In this document: piece after piece, positions 43,313 through 52,722 of the stretch
Layout of the letters: every line of letters starts with the position of its first letter
How positions within the stretch are numbered: position 1 is the first letter of the stretch
Assembly: GCA_038734275.1 (NCBI GenBank)
Contig: JAVYOO010000002.1
Location: 220,911 to 284,910, forward strand
Reading direction: 5' to 3'
Length of the DNA: 64,000 bases
DNA from: Archaeoglobaceae archaeon
GTDB lineage: Archaea > Halobacteriota > Archaeoglobi > Archaeoglobales > Archaeoglobaceae
The notes under the pieces: generated by a model
What the model was told of the DNA's origin: nothing
The model's database searches: none
Seen by the model: the letters and a program-made list of their open reading frames with translations, nothing else
Translations under genes and position numbers: made by a program

Positions 43313-44248
43313 TTAGTCGTAGTGATCGAAATCGATCTTAAAATCACTCACATCTATTTTTGTATAACCAAGACGATCCTTTATTATAAAATATGCCATT
43401 TCAGGTGGAATTGCTCCAACTTCTGTTATTATGACATCTATAAACTCTCTCGGCGTAACGTCGAAAGCAGGATTCCTTACCTTAATTCCCAAATCGAGTA
43501 GTTCTTTCGGAGCGACTTCTTCTGCAGGTCTCTCCTCAATCAAAACAAGATCCCCCAATAAAGTTTTAGGACTGAATTTGTATGTTTCTGCAGCGACGAT
43601 GAATGGCACTCTCGCTTCTTTAGCGCACAGTGCAATCTGAGAAGTTCCAATTTTATTTACAAGGGCACCATTTGCGGTTATTGTGTCCGCCCCAACTATT
43701 ACGCAATCCACCTCATTTATAAAGTATCTAACCGCAGAGTCAACTATCAATGTGACATCTATTCCCGCTTCTCTTAGTTGTTTTGCGGTTATATGCCCCT
43801 GCCATCGCGGCCTTGATTCAGTTGCAAAGACCTCTATTCTTTTCCCAACCTCATGAGCTTTCTTTATCACAGCAACTGCCGTGGAGGAGTTGCAGTGAGT
43901 TAAAATCGTGGAATTATCTTTAATTCTCTTTTCTCCGATTTCTGCAATTCTTTTTTGAGCATTTTCAACCCAGCTGATGAACTCTTCTGCTCTCCTGACA
44001 AGATCCGCTCTTTTTTCTTCAATACTTTCACCGCTGTATTGCATAATGTAGTTAATTGCATTGAAAAGGCTAATTGCAGTTGGTCGAGTGTTTAGAAGTA
44101 TTTTTGATGCTCTTAGCATTTCGTCATCGAAGTTCTCCTTAACACCCAGAGCGTAGTCTCTCATAATCTCTGCGGCGAACTTGGCAATTCTTGAAGCGCC
44201 CCGAACTTCCATGGACTTTATTTTTTGTGCTGCCATCCATGGATCCAT
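43313..44248 (-). CDS. Ribose-1,5-bisphosphate isomerase
   Basis: Isomerises ribose-1,5-bisphosphate to ribulose-1,5-bisphosphate in the archaeal AMP phosphorylase/RubisCO nucleotide-salvage route. It belongs to the eIF2B-like/MtnA superfamily; the family motifs are LLNTRPTAISLFNAINY, THCNSSTAVAVIKKA, ATESRPRWQGHITA, VDCVIVGADTITANGALVNKIGT (key stretch GADTITANG) and FDVTPREFIDVIITEVG. I prefer the ATG at 44248 (311 residues): a TATA-like ATTTAAA lies about 27 bases before it. A TTG at 44290 is the longer alternative. RubisCO and AMP phosphorylase are not in this window. Confidence 0.9.
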   Translation of the reverse strand: MDPWMAAQKIKSMEVRGASRIAKFAAEIMRDYALGVKENFDDEMLRASKILLNTRPTAISLFNAINYIMQYSGESIEEKRADLVRRAEEFISWVENAQKRIAEIGEKRIKDNSTILTHCNSSTAVAVIKKAHEVGKRIEVFATESRPRWQGHITAKQLREAGIDVTLIVDSAVRYFINEVDCVIVGADTITANGALVNKIGTSQIALCAKEARVPFIVAAETYKFSPKTLLGDLVLIEERPAEEVAPKELLDLGIKVRNPAFDVTPREFIDVIITEVGAIPPEMAYFIIKDRLGYTKIDVSDFKIDFDHYD

Positions 44249-44297
44249 GTTTTGGTCTCTGTAAAACTCTTTAAATATCTTTGGTCTCAATTACTCT

Positions 44298-45410
44298 GTG
44301 GAAATCTGTATCGTTCATTACGGAGAAATAGGGATTAAGGGTTCCAATAGAGCATTTTTTGAGAAGAGACTCGTCCAAAATATCTGCAGATTTGCAAAAG
44401 CAAAGAGAAGATTTGGATGGATTGAGGTTGAATACTACAGTGGCATTGAGGAGAAGTTGAAGAAAATTCCGGGGATAAGATACTTTGGTGTAGGCTATAA
44501 AACTGAGCTCGATATGTCTGCAATCGAATCTGCTGTTTTAAAAACGCTTCCGGATAATTTCAATTCTTTTAAAATTTCGGCTTCGAGAAGAAACAAAAAA
44601 TTTCCACTTACTTCCGTCGAAATAAACAGGGAACTTGGGAAAGTAGTGGTTGAAAAAACAGGTAAAAAGGTAGATCTTGAAAAACCCGATGTCACGGTAT
44701 GGGTTGAGATCTGTGAAAATTATGCACTTGTATACTCCAAAAGATATGACGGTATCGGGGGACTTCCGGTTGGGAGTGCTGGAAAAGTTGTCTCTCTCGT
44801 TTCCGGAGGAATTGATAGCCCTGTAGCGAGCTTTCTTGCTATGAAACGGGGTTGTGAAGTTGTTGTTGTCCACTTTTTCAATAGAACCATACATTCCCCC
44901 GATGTGAGAAAAAAGATTTTAATGCTGGCCAAAAAGCTTGCAGAGTATCAAGGTGATTTGAAACTTTATATGATTCCATTTGAAGGCGTTCAGATGGAGA
45001 TAATCCGAATCGTTCCTCCCAAGCTCCGAATGGTGGTTTACAGAAGGAGTATGATGAGGATGGCAAATATGATTGCTGAAAAAGAGAGAGCCAAGGCCAT
45101 AGTAACGGGAGATAACATTTCTCAAGTAGCAAGCCAGACACTCGATAATCTGAACGTTATTTACTCAGCATCACGACTTGCAGTTCTTTCACCACTCTTG
45201 GGCTTCGACAAGGAAGAGATAATTTCGCTCGCAAAGAGAATTGGAACATACGAGATCTCAATCCTGCCCTATGAGGATTGCTGTTCGCTAATGGTTGCGA
45301 AGCATCCTGAAACAAGAGCAAAAAAGGAGATTGTGGAAGAATTCGAGGAATTCGAAGAACTAGAAAAAAATGCGGTGGAAAATGGAGAAATAATCGAGAT
45401 TCACTCGTAA
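44298..45410 (+). CDS. thiI: tRNA 4-thiouridine synthase ThiI
   Basis: Puts sulfur on U8 of tRNA. The 370-residue protein has the N-terminal ferredoxin-like and THUMP domains (about 1-165; [19 protein letters not shown] at the start) and the PP-loop ATPase [19 protein letters not shown] (about 178-196). The rhodanese domain of the bacterial form is missing, as is usual in archaea. [12 protein letters not shown] near residue 330 holds conserved cysteines. The start is GTG. The end overlaps the convergent acyl-CoA dehydrogenase gene by 10 bases. Confidence 0.94.
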   Translation: MEICIVHYGEIGIKGSNRAFFEKRLVQNICRFAKAKRRFGWIEVEYYSGIEEKLKKIPGIRYFGVGYKTELDMSAIESAVLKTLPDNFNSFKISASRRNKKFPLTSVEINRELGKVVVEKTGKKVDLEKPDVTVWVEICENYALVYSKRYDGIGGLPVGSAGKVVSLVSGGIDSPVASFLAMKRGCEVVVVHFFNRTIHSPDVRKKILMLAKKLAEYQGDLKLYMIPFEGVQMEIIRIVPPKLRMVVYRRSMMRMANMIAEKERAKAIVTGDNISQVASQTLDNLNVIYSASRLAVLSPLLGFDKEEIISLAKRIGTYEISILPYEDCCSLMVAKHPETRAKKEIVEEFEEFEELEKNAVENGEIIEIHS

Positions 45411-46645
45411 ACCTTTTCCCACTCTTTATACCAGTCCATCGCATCTTTTTCGTAATCTCTATCCTTCGATGGTAGCCCAAGAAGTTCGTAGGCTTCGTGC
45501 TGAATCAGCACTTTCATGATCTCGTTGCTCCCAGTCCAAATAAGTCCCAAACGAAGATCTCTGAGCATTCTTTCAATTGGATAAACCTGCGTATAACCTA
45601 TTCCACCAAGAATCTGCATAGCTTTATTCACGACGTCCCACGCAACCTCTGTAGCGAAGAGCTTGGCCTCGCTTACGAGTCTGCGGGGATCAAGCTTCGA
45701 TTTACCCGCATCAAACGCATCAACAGCTCTTGCTGCGTTGTAAACAAGCGCTCTTGCTGCATCCAGTTTTGCTAAAGCTTCTGCAACCATAAAGTTTACG
45801 CCCTGAAATTCCCTTATCTTTCTGCCAAACGCCTTTCTCTTCTCCGAATATTTCATTGCAATTTCCAAGGCTGCTCTAACTCCAAGCGATCCCGCAGCAG
45901 AAGTGAGCCTTTCAGGAATCATCATTCTATTGAATATCTGCCTCGCGTTGTTAACCTCACCAAGGACATATTCTTTTGGAATTTCAATGTCTTTGAAAAC
46001 TATTCTTGCTGTTCCCATACCACGAAAGCCCATCAGGTTGTAAAGTTCCTCGATTTCAACCCCTCGATCCCTTTCCACAATAAAGGCGGTTAAAGCCCTA
46101 TGACTTGGTGCATTCGGATCAGTTCTTGCGTAGATCAAATAAAAGTCCGCCACTTTGCCACCTGCTATGAACCTCTTCGAACCATTCAAAACCCACACAT
46201 TACCCCTCTTTTCAGCCTTCGTAGTCGTGCCAAAGAAGTCGCTTCCGCCTCTTGGTTCCGTTAGACCTTCAGCGGAGATCTTTTTACCTCTTATTATCGG
46301 TTTTAAAAACTCTTCTTTCTGCCATTCATTGCCAAATCTATAAAGTGCCTCCCCAACAATGCTTACCATCGAATACGCACAGCCTATGCCCATTCCGAGG
46401 ACTCCTATTTCTTCAAGGGCAACGCTTTCAGCAGTCCATGTCATTCCCTTGCCTCCATACTCCTCAGGGAATCTCAAACCCAAAAGTCCTTTTTCTGCAC
46501 AGGCTTTAATAAACTCGTAGGGATAATCAACCTCATTTCTATCCATTTTACGAATTAGTTCTGGATCAATGGTCGCTACGAACTCCTTTACCTTCTCTCG
46601 AAGCTTCACTTCTTCTTCACTCAGCAAGAAATCATTTTCGAGCAT
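45401..46645 (-). CDS. Acyl-CoA dehydrogenase (isovaleryl/long-chain-type base position)
   Basis: A 414-residue flavoprotein of the acyl-CoA dehydrogenase family. It has [46 protein letters not shown] and [17 protein letters not shown]. The MCAD-type catalytic glutamate is replaced by Thr371 (IWTGSNE), but a glutamate occurs at Glu245 in [10 protein letters not shown], the place used as base in isovaleryl- and long-chain acyl-CoA dehydrogenases. That suggests a branched or long acyl-CoA as substrate. It is divergent from a MerR regulator with a palindromic operator in between. Confidence 0.93.
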   Translation of the reverse strand: MLENDFLLSEEEVKLREKVKEFVATIDPELIRKMDRNEVDYPYEFIKACAEKGLLGLRFPEEYGGKGMTWTAESVALEEIGVLGMGIGCAYSMVSIVGEALYRFGNEWQKEEFLKPIIRGKKISAEGLTEPRGGSDFFGTTTKAEKRGNVWVLNGSKRFIAGGKVADFYLIYARTDPNAPSHRALTAFIVERDRGVEIEELYNLMGFRGMGTARIVFKDIEIPKEYVLGEVNNARQIFNRMMIPERLTSAAGSLGVRAALEIAMKYSEKRKAFGRKIREFQGVNFMVAEALAKLDAARALVYNAARAVDAFDAGKSKLDPRRLVSEAKLFATEVAWDVVNKAMQILGGIGYTQVYPIERMLRDLRLGLIWTGSNEIMKVLIQHEAYELLGLPSKDRDYEKDAMDWYKEWEKVYE

Positions 46646-46684
46646 ACACTCACCGCTTTAACTTCTGTATAACTCTACTTAAAT

Positions 46685-46700
46685 TTTACGTTTACGTTAA
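46685..46700. promoter_or_regulatory. Palindromic operator between acyl-CoA dehydrogenase and MerR genes
   Basis: TTTACGT (46685-46691) and ACGTTAA (46694-46700) form a near-perfect inverted repeat with a 2-base centre, only one mismatch. It is 40 bases before the dehydrogenase start and 53 before the MerR start, in the shared promoter region. The form is like the sites described for LiuR-type MerR regulators of branched-chain and fatty acid breakdown in bacteria (from memory). The MerR protein beside it is the natural candidate to bind. Confidence 0.55.
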
Positions 46701-46752
46701 TGTCATTTATAAGATGGAAATATTTTTATGTTTTGCCGACTTTTTAGCTTTA

Positions 46753-47187
46753 ATGCCAAGAAAAACTCGACAAAAAGAGAAGGAAACTTACACAATTTCC
46801 GAACTTGCTAAAGAATTCGAGATTAGCACAAGAACAATAAGATACTACGAGGAACTTGGTCTTCTTTCGCCACAAAGAACATCGGGAAATCAGAGAATTT
46901 TTACTAAAAAGGACAGAGCAAGACTTAAGCTGATTCTGCGTGGAAAAAAGCTTGGATTCAGCCTCAACGAAATAAAAGAAATGATAGAAATGTATGATGT
47001 TGCTGGAGAGACTGAGCAGATAAAGCTAACACTAAAATATGGAGAGAGAAAGCTTAAAGAAATTGAAGAGAAAATTCGGGATCTTGAAATGCTCAGGGAA
47101 GATTTGCTTGCAATTAGGGAGATTTTGCTGAAAAGATTGCAAGAATTGGAAAATGGGCAAAAAAGTTATAAAGTCGAAAAACAGTAA
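46753..47187 (+). CDS. MerR-family transcriptional regulator
   Basis: A 144-residue regulator with the MerR N-terminal HTH and wing: TYTISELAKEFEISTRTIRY, YEELGLLSPQRTSGNQRIFT, then LRGKKLGFSLNEIKEMI, and a long C-terminal coiled coil (about residues 88-135) for dimer formation. It lacks the cysteines of metal-sensing members. The pattern is like LiuR/CueR-type members that control acyl-CoA metabolism. The ATG at 46753 was chosen since MPRKTRQKEKETYT is a usual N-terminus; an in-frame ATG at 46714 adds 13 hydrophobic residues. It is divergent from an acyl-CoA dehydrogenase gene. Confidence 0.9.
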   Translation: MPRKTRQKEKETYTISELAKEFEISTRTIRYYEELGLLSPQRTSGNQRIFTKKDRARLKLILRGKKLGFSLNEIKEMIEMYDVAGETEQIKLTLKYGERKLKEIEEKIRDLEMLREDLLAIREILLKRLQELENGQKSYKVEKQ

Positions 47188-47193
47188 AATAAG

Positions 47194-48030
47194 GTGGAAA
47201 ATATATCTTTATTGCTAAAAACGCTAATAGTTGGTATTGCTTACGTTTTGACAGTGATTACCACTGCAATATTCGGTAAAATCCTTGGAGCTGTTCCTCC
47301 AGTAAATGAATTCAATTTTCTGGAGATTTTAGTTCTCTTGTTCGTTGGAGGAACTCTTATCGCTTCAGTGATGATCCCGATACAATCAATTCCAGTAAAA
47401 AGCAGAGAAAGATTTCTGGTGAACTTTCTCGTGATTTACATGCTCTCATATCTAATTGGCGCACCAGAAATAGCGATATATACAAATTACGAGATTAATT
47501 ACCAGCTCTTTCTACTCTTAGAGCAATTTTTTGTTGGCTTTACAATTGCATTCCTAATCACGATCCTTTTCAAACCCAAGGAAGTCAATTCAAAAATTTC
47601 GGTAGAAATAAAGCGATACTTTTTGTCAAGAGGTCGAAAGGATTGGATTTTCAGGTTCTCATTGACATCCCTACTTTTCCCACCGATTTACTTCTTTTTT
47701 GGATACATTTTTACCCCAATCACCGCAAGCTATTACATAAATTCCCCACTTGGATTGAAAATTCCAGAAATTGGAGTAATAATCCCCATTGAGATCTTAC
47801 GTGGATTTATCTATAACTTAACTTTTATTCCTTTACTGGCTTTGTTAAAGATGCAGATTTTGAGGCTTGGCTTCTACTTTAGCCTACTGCTTGCTGTAAT
47901 CGGTGCGATTGTGCCACTAATGGTAGCAGTAACTTGGCCTTTGGAACTGCGTTTTGGACATGCAATCGAAATGACCCTCGATAGTTTCGCTCAAGGATTT
48001 ATGATTTCTCTGCTTCTTCACAAAAATTGA
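47194..48030 (+). CDS. Polytopic membrane protein of unknown function
   Basis: A 278-residue integral membrane protein with seven or eight hydrophobic segments and a basic loop near the middle (KRYFLSRGRKDWIFR). No family is recognised. It begins with GTG six bases after the MerR gene, preceded by an AAGGTGG-like site made by the same bases, so the two are co-transcribed. The MerR control suggests a link to acyl-chain metabolism or import, but no transport motif is seen. Confidence 0.75.
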   Translation: MENISLLLKTLIVGIAYVLTVITTAIFGKILGAVPPVNEFNFLEILVLLFVGGTLIASVMIPIQSIPVKSRERFLVNFLVIYMLSYLIGAPEIAIYTNYEINYQLFLLLEQFFVGFTIAFLITILFKPKEVNSKISVEIKRYFLSRGRKDWIFRFSLTSLLFPPIYFFFGYIFTPITASYYINSPLGLKIPEIGVIIPIEILRGFIYNLTFIPLLALLKMQILRLGFYFSLLLAVIGAIVPLMVAVTWPLELRFGHAIEMTLDSFAQGFMISLLLHKN

Positions 48031-48034
48031 TAGA

Positions 48035-49024
48035 TCATGCAACTTTTTTTGCAACAATAACCCTATAATCCTCTCCAAATACATCCAATATTTCAAACCC
48101 AACGTCTTTTAGCTTTGACAAATACTCATCAAACGCAACGTCGCCCTCAAACGTATAAGCCTTAAAACCCTTTTTTAAACTCTCAAACCCCCAAAGATTC
48201 CATTCCAGATCCTCAATCGTAAAGCCTTCTCTTGGGAAGAACTGTCTGTTTACGTAGATTCCACCCAAGTTTAGCGCTTTATGAATTTTTGGAATTAACT
48301 CAGCACGCTTTCCTCCAGGATTAAAAGATGAAAAGACCACATCGTAGCCATTGCCAAGATCGTCTTTAAAAAAGTCTCCTTCAGCAAAATTTACCCTTTT
48401 AGCGTCGAAATTCTTGAGAAACTCTTTAGCAGATTTTACAACTTCTGGAAGGTCAAAAACTGTTGCTTCAAGCTTTTCGTTAAGCAAGGTAAAAGCATAA
48501 GCATATAATCCATGCCCTCCGCCAAGATCAAGGAGTCTCTTAGCTTTCCGAAACTCTCTATATTCTGCAATCTTGAAGACTATCTTCAAATCCTTCAGAA
48601 GGGACATTCTGCCTAAATAAATGATTCTTTTCTTGAAGAACTCGTTTTCTTTTCTTTTGCTCTCTCCTCTTAAAAATTTTTCAAGATTTAGCCAAGTTGA
48701 GATCTCTTCACGTTTCTCGTCGAATAACTGGATAATCGAGTAAGATGAATCGGATGTTAGAAAATTCTTGGATAGCTCTGAAAGGCTGAACTTACCGCTG
48801 TCCTCTATAAGCAAATTTTTAAACTTAAATAACTCGCAAATAGCTTCAACAACTTTTAAGTTCAGATTTAGCTCATTCGAAATCTCTTCAACGCTTTTCG
48901 GCTTCTTGAGCAAATCAAAAAATCCCATTCGCAGGCAGTTATCTATCAAAGCAAAGGTCTTAAAGTCTTCAAGCATAAGCAGATCTCTTAACCATTCTGA
49001 ATTTAATCTTAACACTTCAAGCAT
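48035..49024 (-). CDS. SAM-dependent methyltransferase with N-terminal winged helix
   Basis: A 329-residue protein built like plant-type O-methyltransferases and their archaeal relatives: an N-terminal dimerisation/winged-helix part (LLKKPKSVEEISNELNLNLK, about 38-57) and a Rossmann methyltransferase domain with motif I LLDLGGGHGLYAYAF (about 163-177), the acidic TVFDLPEVV strand and the NFAEGDFFKDDLG motif. The acceptor is not known; it could be a small hydroxylated or thiol compound. It converges with the membrane protein gene with 4 bases between them. Confidence 0.85.
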   Translation of the reverse strand: MLEVLRLNSEWLRDLLMLEDFKTFALIDNCLRMGFFDLLKKPKSVEEISNELNLNLKVVEAICELFKFKNLLIEDSGKFSLSELSKNFLTSDSSYSIIQLFDEKREEISTWLNLEKFLRGESKRKENEFFKKRIIYLGRMSLLKDLKIVFKIAEYREFRKAKRLLDLGGGHGLYAYAFTLLNEKLEATVFDLPEVVKSAKEFLKNFDAKRVNFAEGDFFKDDLGNGYDVVFSSFNPGGKRAELIPKIHKALNLGGIYVNRQFFPREGFTIEDLEWNLWGFESLKKGFKAYTFEGDVAFDEYLSKLKDVGFEILDVFGEDYRVIVAKKVA

Positions 49025-49058
49025 ACCAATACCTATAGCAAGAATTAAAAAACCTTAC

Positions 49059-49409
49059 TTAGATGACGTCTTTCAATCTATCCACTTCTCGAACAGCCTC
49101 CTCCAATATTTCTTTTTCTATTAAAACAGCAAGCTTTTCCTTTCCCTCTTCTTTCAAAATTTTTATAAATCTAAAAAAGTCTTTAATTATTGCTCTCGCC
49201 TTCTCAGGCTCATTCAAGGCCATTACCATTCCAAGAATTCTTCCCAGCGTTAAAACACCAAAGATCAACTCTTTCTCTTTATAAATCTTGCAAAGCTCTT
49301 CAATTATTTTCCCGTCATCAAGCTTTTTCGAGAGCAATTCAGTCACCGCTGCCATTATTTCTCCCGCCTGTTTGGCTGAAAGGCCAAGTTGTCTGTATAG
49401 GGGTTCCAT
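49059..49409 (-). CDS. Hypothetical all-helical protein
   Basis: A 116-residue acidic/basic helical protein with no recognised family. It starts at MEPLYRQLGLSAKQAGEIMA and reads as five or so amphipathic helices (for example DDGKIIEELCKIYKEKE and RAIIKDFFRFIKILKEEG). The ATG at 49409 was chosen, since the 22 codons before it have no pattern; 49475 is the longer alternative. It follows the methyltransferase gene at its 5' side on the same strand, with 34 bases between. Confidence 0.6.
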   Translation of the reverse strand: MEPLYRQLGLSAKQAGEIMAAVTELLSKKLDDGKIIEELCKIYKEKELIFGVLTLGRILGMVMALNEPEKARAIIKDFFRFIKILKEEGKEKLAVLIEKEILEEAVREVDRLKDVI

Positions 49410-49554
49410 AAAGATACTAAATGTTTTGTAAAAAGTAATTTTGCCTTTGAATTCAGTTATAGTCTTTATCGACAAGCTTTAATTATTTTAGAAATTCCAA
49501 TTCCCCAGCACAAAAGCTGTGAAAAGCTTTTATTCACAAATCCGAACGCTTTCC

Positions 49555-50790
49555 ATGTATCAAAAGGTCAAACCACCTGAGGATGGAGAAAAGATAAAAT
49601 ACGAGAACGGAAAGCTCATAGTGCCTGATAACCCGATAATACCGTTCTTTAAAGGAGATGGGATCGGAGTCGATGTAGTTCCAGCGGCGATAAGGGTTCT
49701 GGATGAGGCTACAGAACTAACTGGAAAAAACATTTGTTGGTTTGAAGTTTACGCTGGCGAAGAGGCTTTCAAACTTTACGGAAATTACTTACCCGAAGAC
49801 ACTCTCAACGCGATAAGAGAGTTCAGGGTCGCTCTGAAAGGTCCACTCACAACACCAGTAGCAGGAGGATATAGAAGTCTAAACGTCGCACTAAGGCAGA
49901 TTCTCGACCTATATGCCAACGTTCGACCAGTTTATCACCTAAAAGGCATTCCAAGCCCAATAAAAAATCCAGAGAAGATTAACTTTGTGATATTCAGAGA
50001 GGCAACTGAAGACGTTTATGCAGGAATTGAGTGGCAAAAAGGTAGTAAAGAAGCTTTAAGACTGATAGAATTACTTGAAAAGGAATTTGGAGTCAAGATT
50101 AGAAAGGATTCTGGAATAGGTATAAAGCCAATAAGTGAATTCGCTACCAAGAGACTTGTAAGGATGGCAATACGATACGCCATCGAAAACAACAGGAAAA
50201 GTGTCACTCTCGTGCATAAAGGAAATATAATGAAATACACAGAGGGTTCCTTTAGAGATTGGGGCTACGAAGTTGCAACCCAGGAGTTCTCCGACTACTG
50301 CATAACAGAAGATGATCTAAACAGCAAATTCGACGGTAAACAACCTCCTGGAAAAATCGTAGTTAAAGACAGAATTGCGGATAACATGTTCCAGCAAATA
50401 CTTCTGAGAAGTGAGGAATACGACGTTATAGCTCTCCCAAATTTAAATGGGGATTATTTGAGCGAGACCGCAGCAGCACTCGTTGGTGGTGTAGGAATCG
50501 CTCCCGGAAGCAACATAGGAGACGGAATAGCTGTCTTCGAACCAATTCACGGTTCTGCTCCAAAATATGCCGGTCAGAACAAAGTTAATCCAACTGCGCA
50601 AATACTTTCCGGAGCCCTGATGTTCGAATATCTTGGATGGAAAAAAGAAAGTGAAATGATAAAAAGAGCCGTGGTCATGACTATAGAAGAGGGTATTGTA
50701 ACATACGATCTCCACCGCCAAATCGGAGGAAAGCTGGTTGGAACGAGAGAGTTTGCTGAAGCAGTAATTAATAACCTACATACACTATGA
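49555..50790 (+). CDS. icd: Isocitrate dehydrogenase
   Basis: Oxidises isocitrate to 2-oxoglutarate with NAD(P). The 411-residue protein is very close in wording to the known Archaeoglobus fulgidus enzyme. It has the substrate region GGGYRS-like GGYRSLNVALRQILDLYANVR (key part RSLNVALRQ), HKGNIMKYTEG, the metal-binding ALPNLNGDYLSE and the coenzyme-binding FEPIHGSAPKYAGQNKVNP (key part HGSAPKYAG). The start ATG at 49555 agrees with that enzyme; a GTG at 49519 is upstream of or within the probable promoter. It overlaps the next gene by 4 bases. Confidence 0.96.
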   Translation: MYQKVKPPEDGEKIKYENGKLIVPDNPIIPFFKGDGIGVDVVPAAIRVLDEATELTGKNICWFEVYAGEEAFKLYGNYLPEDTLNAIREFRVALKGPLTTPVAGGYRSLNVALRQILDLYANVRPVYHLKGIPSPIKNPEKINFVIFREATEDVYAGIEWQKGSKEALRLIELLEKEFGVKIRKDSGIGIKPISEFATKRLVRMAIRYAIENNRKSVTLVHKGNIMKYTEGSFRDWGYEVATQEFSDYCITEDDLNSKFDGKQPPGKIVVKDRIADNMFQQILLRSEEYDVIALPNLNGDYLSETAAALVGGVGIAPGSNIGDGIAVFEPIHGSAPKYAGQNKVNPTAQILSGALMFEYLGWKKESEMIKRAVVMTIEEGIVTYDLHRQIGGKLVGTREFAEAVINNLHTL

Positions 50791-51710
50791 TCCAGATATA
50801 TGGAGCCGGAATGGCCGGAACTTATCTTTACAAACTTTTAACAAATAACGGGATCAAGGCAAATATATTTGACGTTAGAAAAACTCCTGACTGTAGATGT
50901 GCCTGGGCCTTTGCTTATACTGAGGCAAAAGAACTATACTCAAAGATTGGTATAAATTTCGACAACTACGTCCTTGTTAGACCCAAAAAAATAGTCGTCA
51001 ACGGACTTGAGCTAAGAAATAGAGGCGTTGTTACTGCAGATAAGCTTGCACTGCTTTCAGATCTTTGGAAGGATGTCGAGTTCAGAGAATCGGAATCAGA
51101 GTTGATTGTCGACGCTACTGGCTCAAAAAGAGCATTTTTACCAAAAATTCAGCAGGACAGATTTGTCTACACACTTCAGTTTATTGAAAACCATGAAAAA
51201 GATGAAAATATTTTTATAAATTTCGAAAGACATGGTTATGCTTGGGCATTTCCTCTCGGCGACGATTGGCATATCGGTGCAGGAAGTGTTTATCCAGAAA
51301 AAGTTCCTTATCTGATTCAAAAACTCCGTGAACGTTTCGATTTCGCAGAGAAGGGATCAAAGTGCAGTTGTAAAGCGGAGCTGAGAATGCTACCACCATC
51401 AAGATGCAGACCGTTTGTCTATGGAAAGGTTGTTGGAGTTGGAGAAGCCATAGGCTGTGTTAGTGGTGCCGGAGAAGGGAACGTCCCTGCTCTAAAATCT
51501 GCTTTGATTCTCTCTGAATGTCTAAAAAACCTTGAAAATTACGAGAAAAGAATTTTAGATGAATTTAGCTGGATAGAAAGGGAGCAAAAATTTGTGGACA
51601 GTGCAATTAAAGGTTTGCCAGCATTTCATTTGCTACCCAAAATAATAGCTCTGGAGCGAAAAAGACTTGTGGAGCACTCTCTAATTGACTTTTTGCGAAT
51701 ATTTATATGA
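50787..51710 (+). CDS. Geranylgeranyl-reductase-family FAD protein (short paralogue)
   Basis: A 307-residue FAD-dependent oxidoreductase with the dinucleotide loop IYGAGMAGTYLYKLL, a cysteine motif CRCAWAFA at the place of the reductase active-site region, and HGYAWAFPLGDDWHIGAGSV, the Y-x-W-x-F-P motif that marks the geranylgeranyl reductase family. GVGEAIGCVSGAGEGNVPAL is the FAD-binding GD-like region. It is shorter than true lipid reductases and lies between icd and UPF0280, overlapping both by 4 bases, so its substrate may be different. Confidence 0.82.
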   Translation: MIQIYGAGMAGTYLYKLLTNNGIKANIFDVRKTPDCRCAWAFAYTEAKELYSKIGINFDNYVLVRPKKIVVNGLELRNRGVVTADKLALLSDLWKDVEFRESESELIVDATGSKRAFLPKIQQDRFVYTLQFIENHEKDENIFINFERHGYAWAFPLGDDWHIGAGSVYPEKVPYLIQKLRERFDFAEKGSKCSCKAELRMLPPSRCRPFVYGKVVGVGEAIGCVSGAGEGNVPALKSALILSECLKNLENYEKRILDEFSWIEREQKFVDSAIKGLPAFHLLPKIIALERKRLVEHSLIDFLRIFI

Positions 51711-52438
51711 AAAAGTTCAAAAGATTCAAGTTCTCATATAAAGAAACGAACACTACAATTCTTACCGAAGACGTGGAATTCTACAAAGTGGCTGTAAAAG
51801 CAATTCTGGAAGCAAGAAGCGAAATCGAGGAGTATATTAGACTTAACCCGGATTTTTTAATAAGCTACGAACCTTTAAATTGCCCCAAATGCACTGGAAA
51901 AAAAATTATCCGAAATATGTGTTATTCTGCAAGACTTGCAAACGTAGGCCCAATGGCATCTGTTGCTGGAGCAATTGCGCAATTTGCAGTGGATAAGATG
52001 ATAGATGCGGGTGCTAATGTTGCAGTAGTCGATAATGGTGGTGACATTGCAATTTATTCGGATGAAGAACTAAAAGTAGGAATCTATCCATCAAAGTTCG
52101 CCCTCTTAATACCTCCAAGTGAGAAAATAGCCATTTGCACTTCAAGTGGAAAAATAGGGCCTTCTGTAAGCTTTGGATGGGCAGATTGTGCAACGATCAT
52201 AGCGGAAAATGCCTGCATAGCAGATGCCTTTGCCACTGCACTTGGCAATGCTGTAAAAACTTCGGAAAAAGAAGATATAAAGAAAATTCTTTCAGACTTT
52301 TATTTCAAGAACCGGGAGTATATAAAGGGTGCAATCGTGGTAATAGATGAAATTTTAGCTTTTGCTGGAGAAATTCCAAAAATTGTCAGTGCAGAATTCA
52401 AGGAAGACCTGATAACTAAACCGCCTTCCAGAGATTGA
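51707..52438 (+). CDS. UPF0280 family protein (ApbE-like fold)
   Basis: A 243-residue protein of UPF0280, related in fold to ApbE flavin transferases. The signature is ANVGPMASVAGAIAQFAVD, VVDNGGDIAIYSDEE and the late ICTSSGKIGPSVSFGWADCATII followed by IADAFATALGN (key pieces DNGGDIA and DAFATALGN). Function is unknown, though the family is common in methanogens and Archaeoglobales. It is the third gene of the icd operon, with a 4-base overlap. Confidence 0.88.
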   Translation: MKKFKRFKFSYKETNTTILTEDVEFYKVAVKAILEARSEIEEYIRLNPDFLISYEPLNCPKCTGKKIIRNMCYSARLANVGPMASVAGAIAQFAVDKMIDAGANVAVVDNGGDIAIYSDEELKVGIYPSKFALLIPPSEKIAICTSSGKIGPSVSFGWADCATIIAENACIADAFATALGNAVKTSEKEDIKKILSDFYFKNREYIKGAIVVIDEILAFAGEIPKIVSAEFKEDLITKPPSRD

Positions 52439-52479
52439 AGCGCAAAATTTAAATTTGTATTGGGGGCTAAGCTTATTCT

Positions 52480-52722
52480 ATGGCGGTGAAAATCATCATG
52501 TGCCCATCTTGCGGTGAGGAAGTTGAGATCTCCGATCTATATGAGGGTGTAGAGATTAATTGCAAGTCCTGCGGATGTCTAATGATCTATCAGCAGGGTA
52601 AACTACTGCTCTTGGACACAAATGAGGAATTCGATCTCGAAGATCTGGAAAGCTATGAAGAAGAAGAAATAGAAGAGGAGGAAGAAGAAGAGGAAGAATT
52701 CTACTACGATGAAGAATACTGA
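52480..52722 (+). CDS. Small zinc-ribbon protein with poly-acidic C-terminus
   Basis: An 80-residue protein with a four-cysteine zinc ribbon (MCPSCGEEVEI and NCKSCGCLM; Cys8, Cys11, Cys28, Cys31) and a C-terminal tail with about 25 Glu/Asp and several Tyr. The ribbon is much like LysW and related amino-group carriers, but the EDWGE end of LysW is not present; instead it ends EEEFYYDEEY. It may be a protein-binding or metal-handling adaptor. It is convergent with kptA and overlaps it by 19 bases. Confidence 0.78.
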   Translation: MAVKIIMCPSCGEEVEISDLYEGVEINCKSCGCLMIYQQGKLLLLDTNEEFDLEDLESYEEEEIEEEEEEEEEFYYDEEY

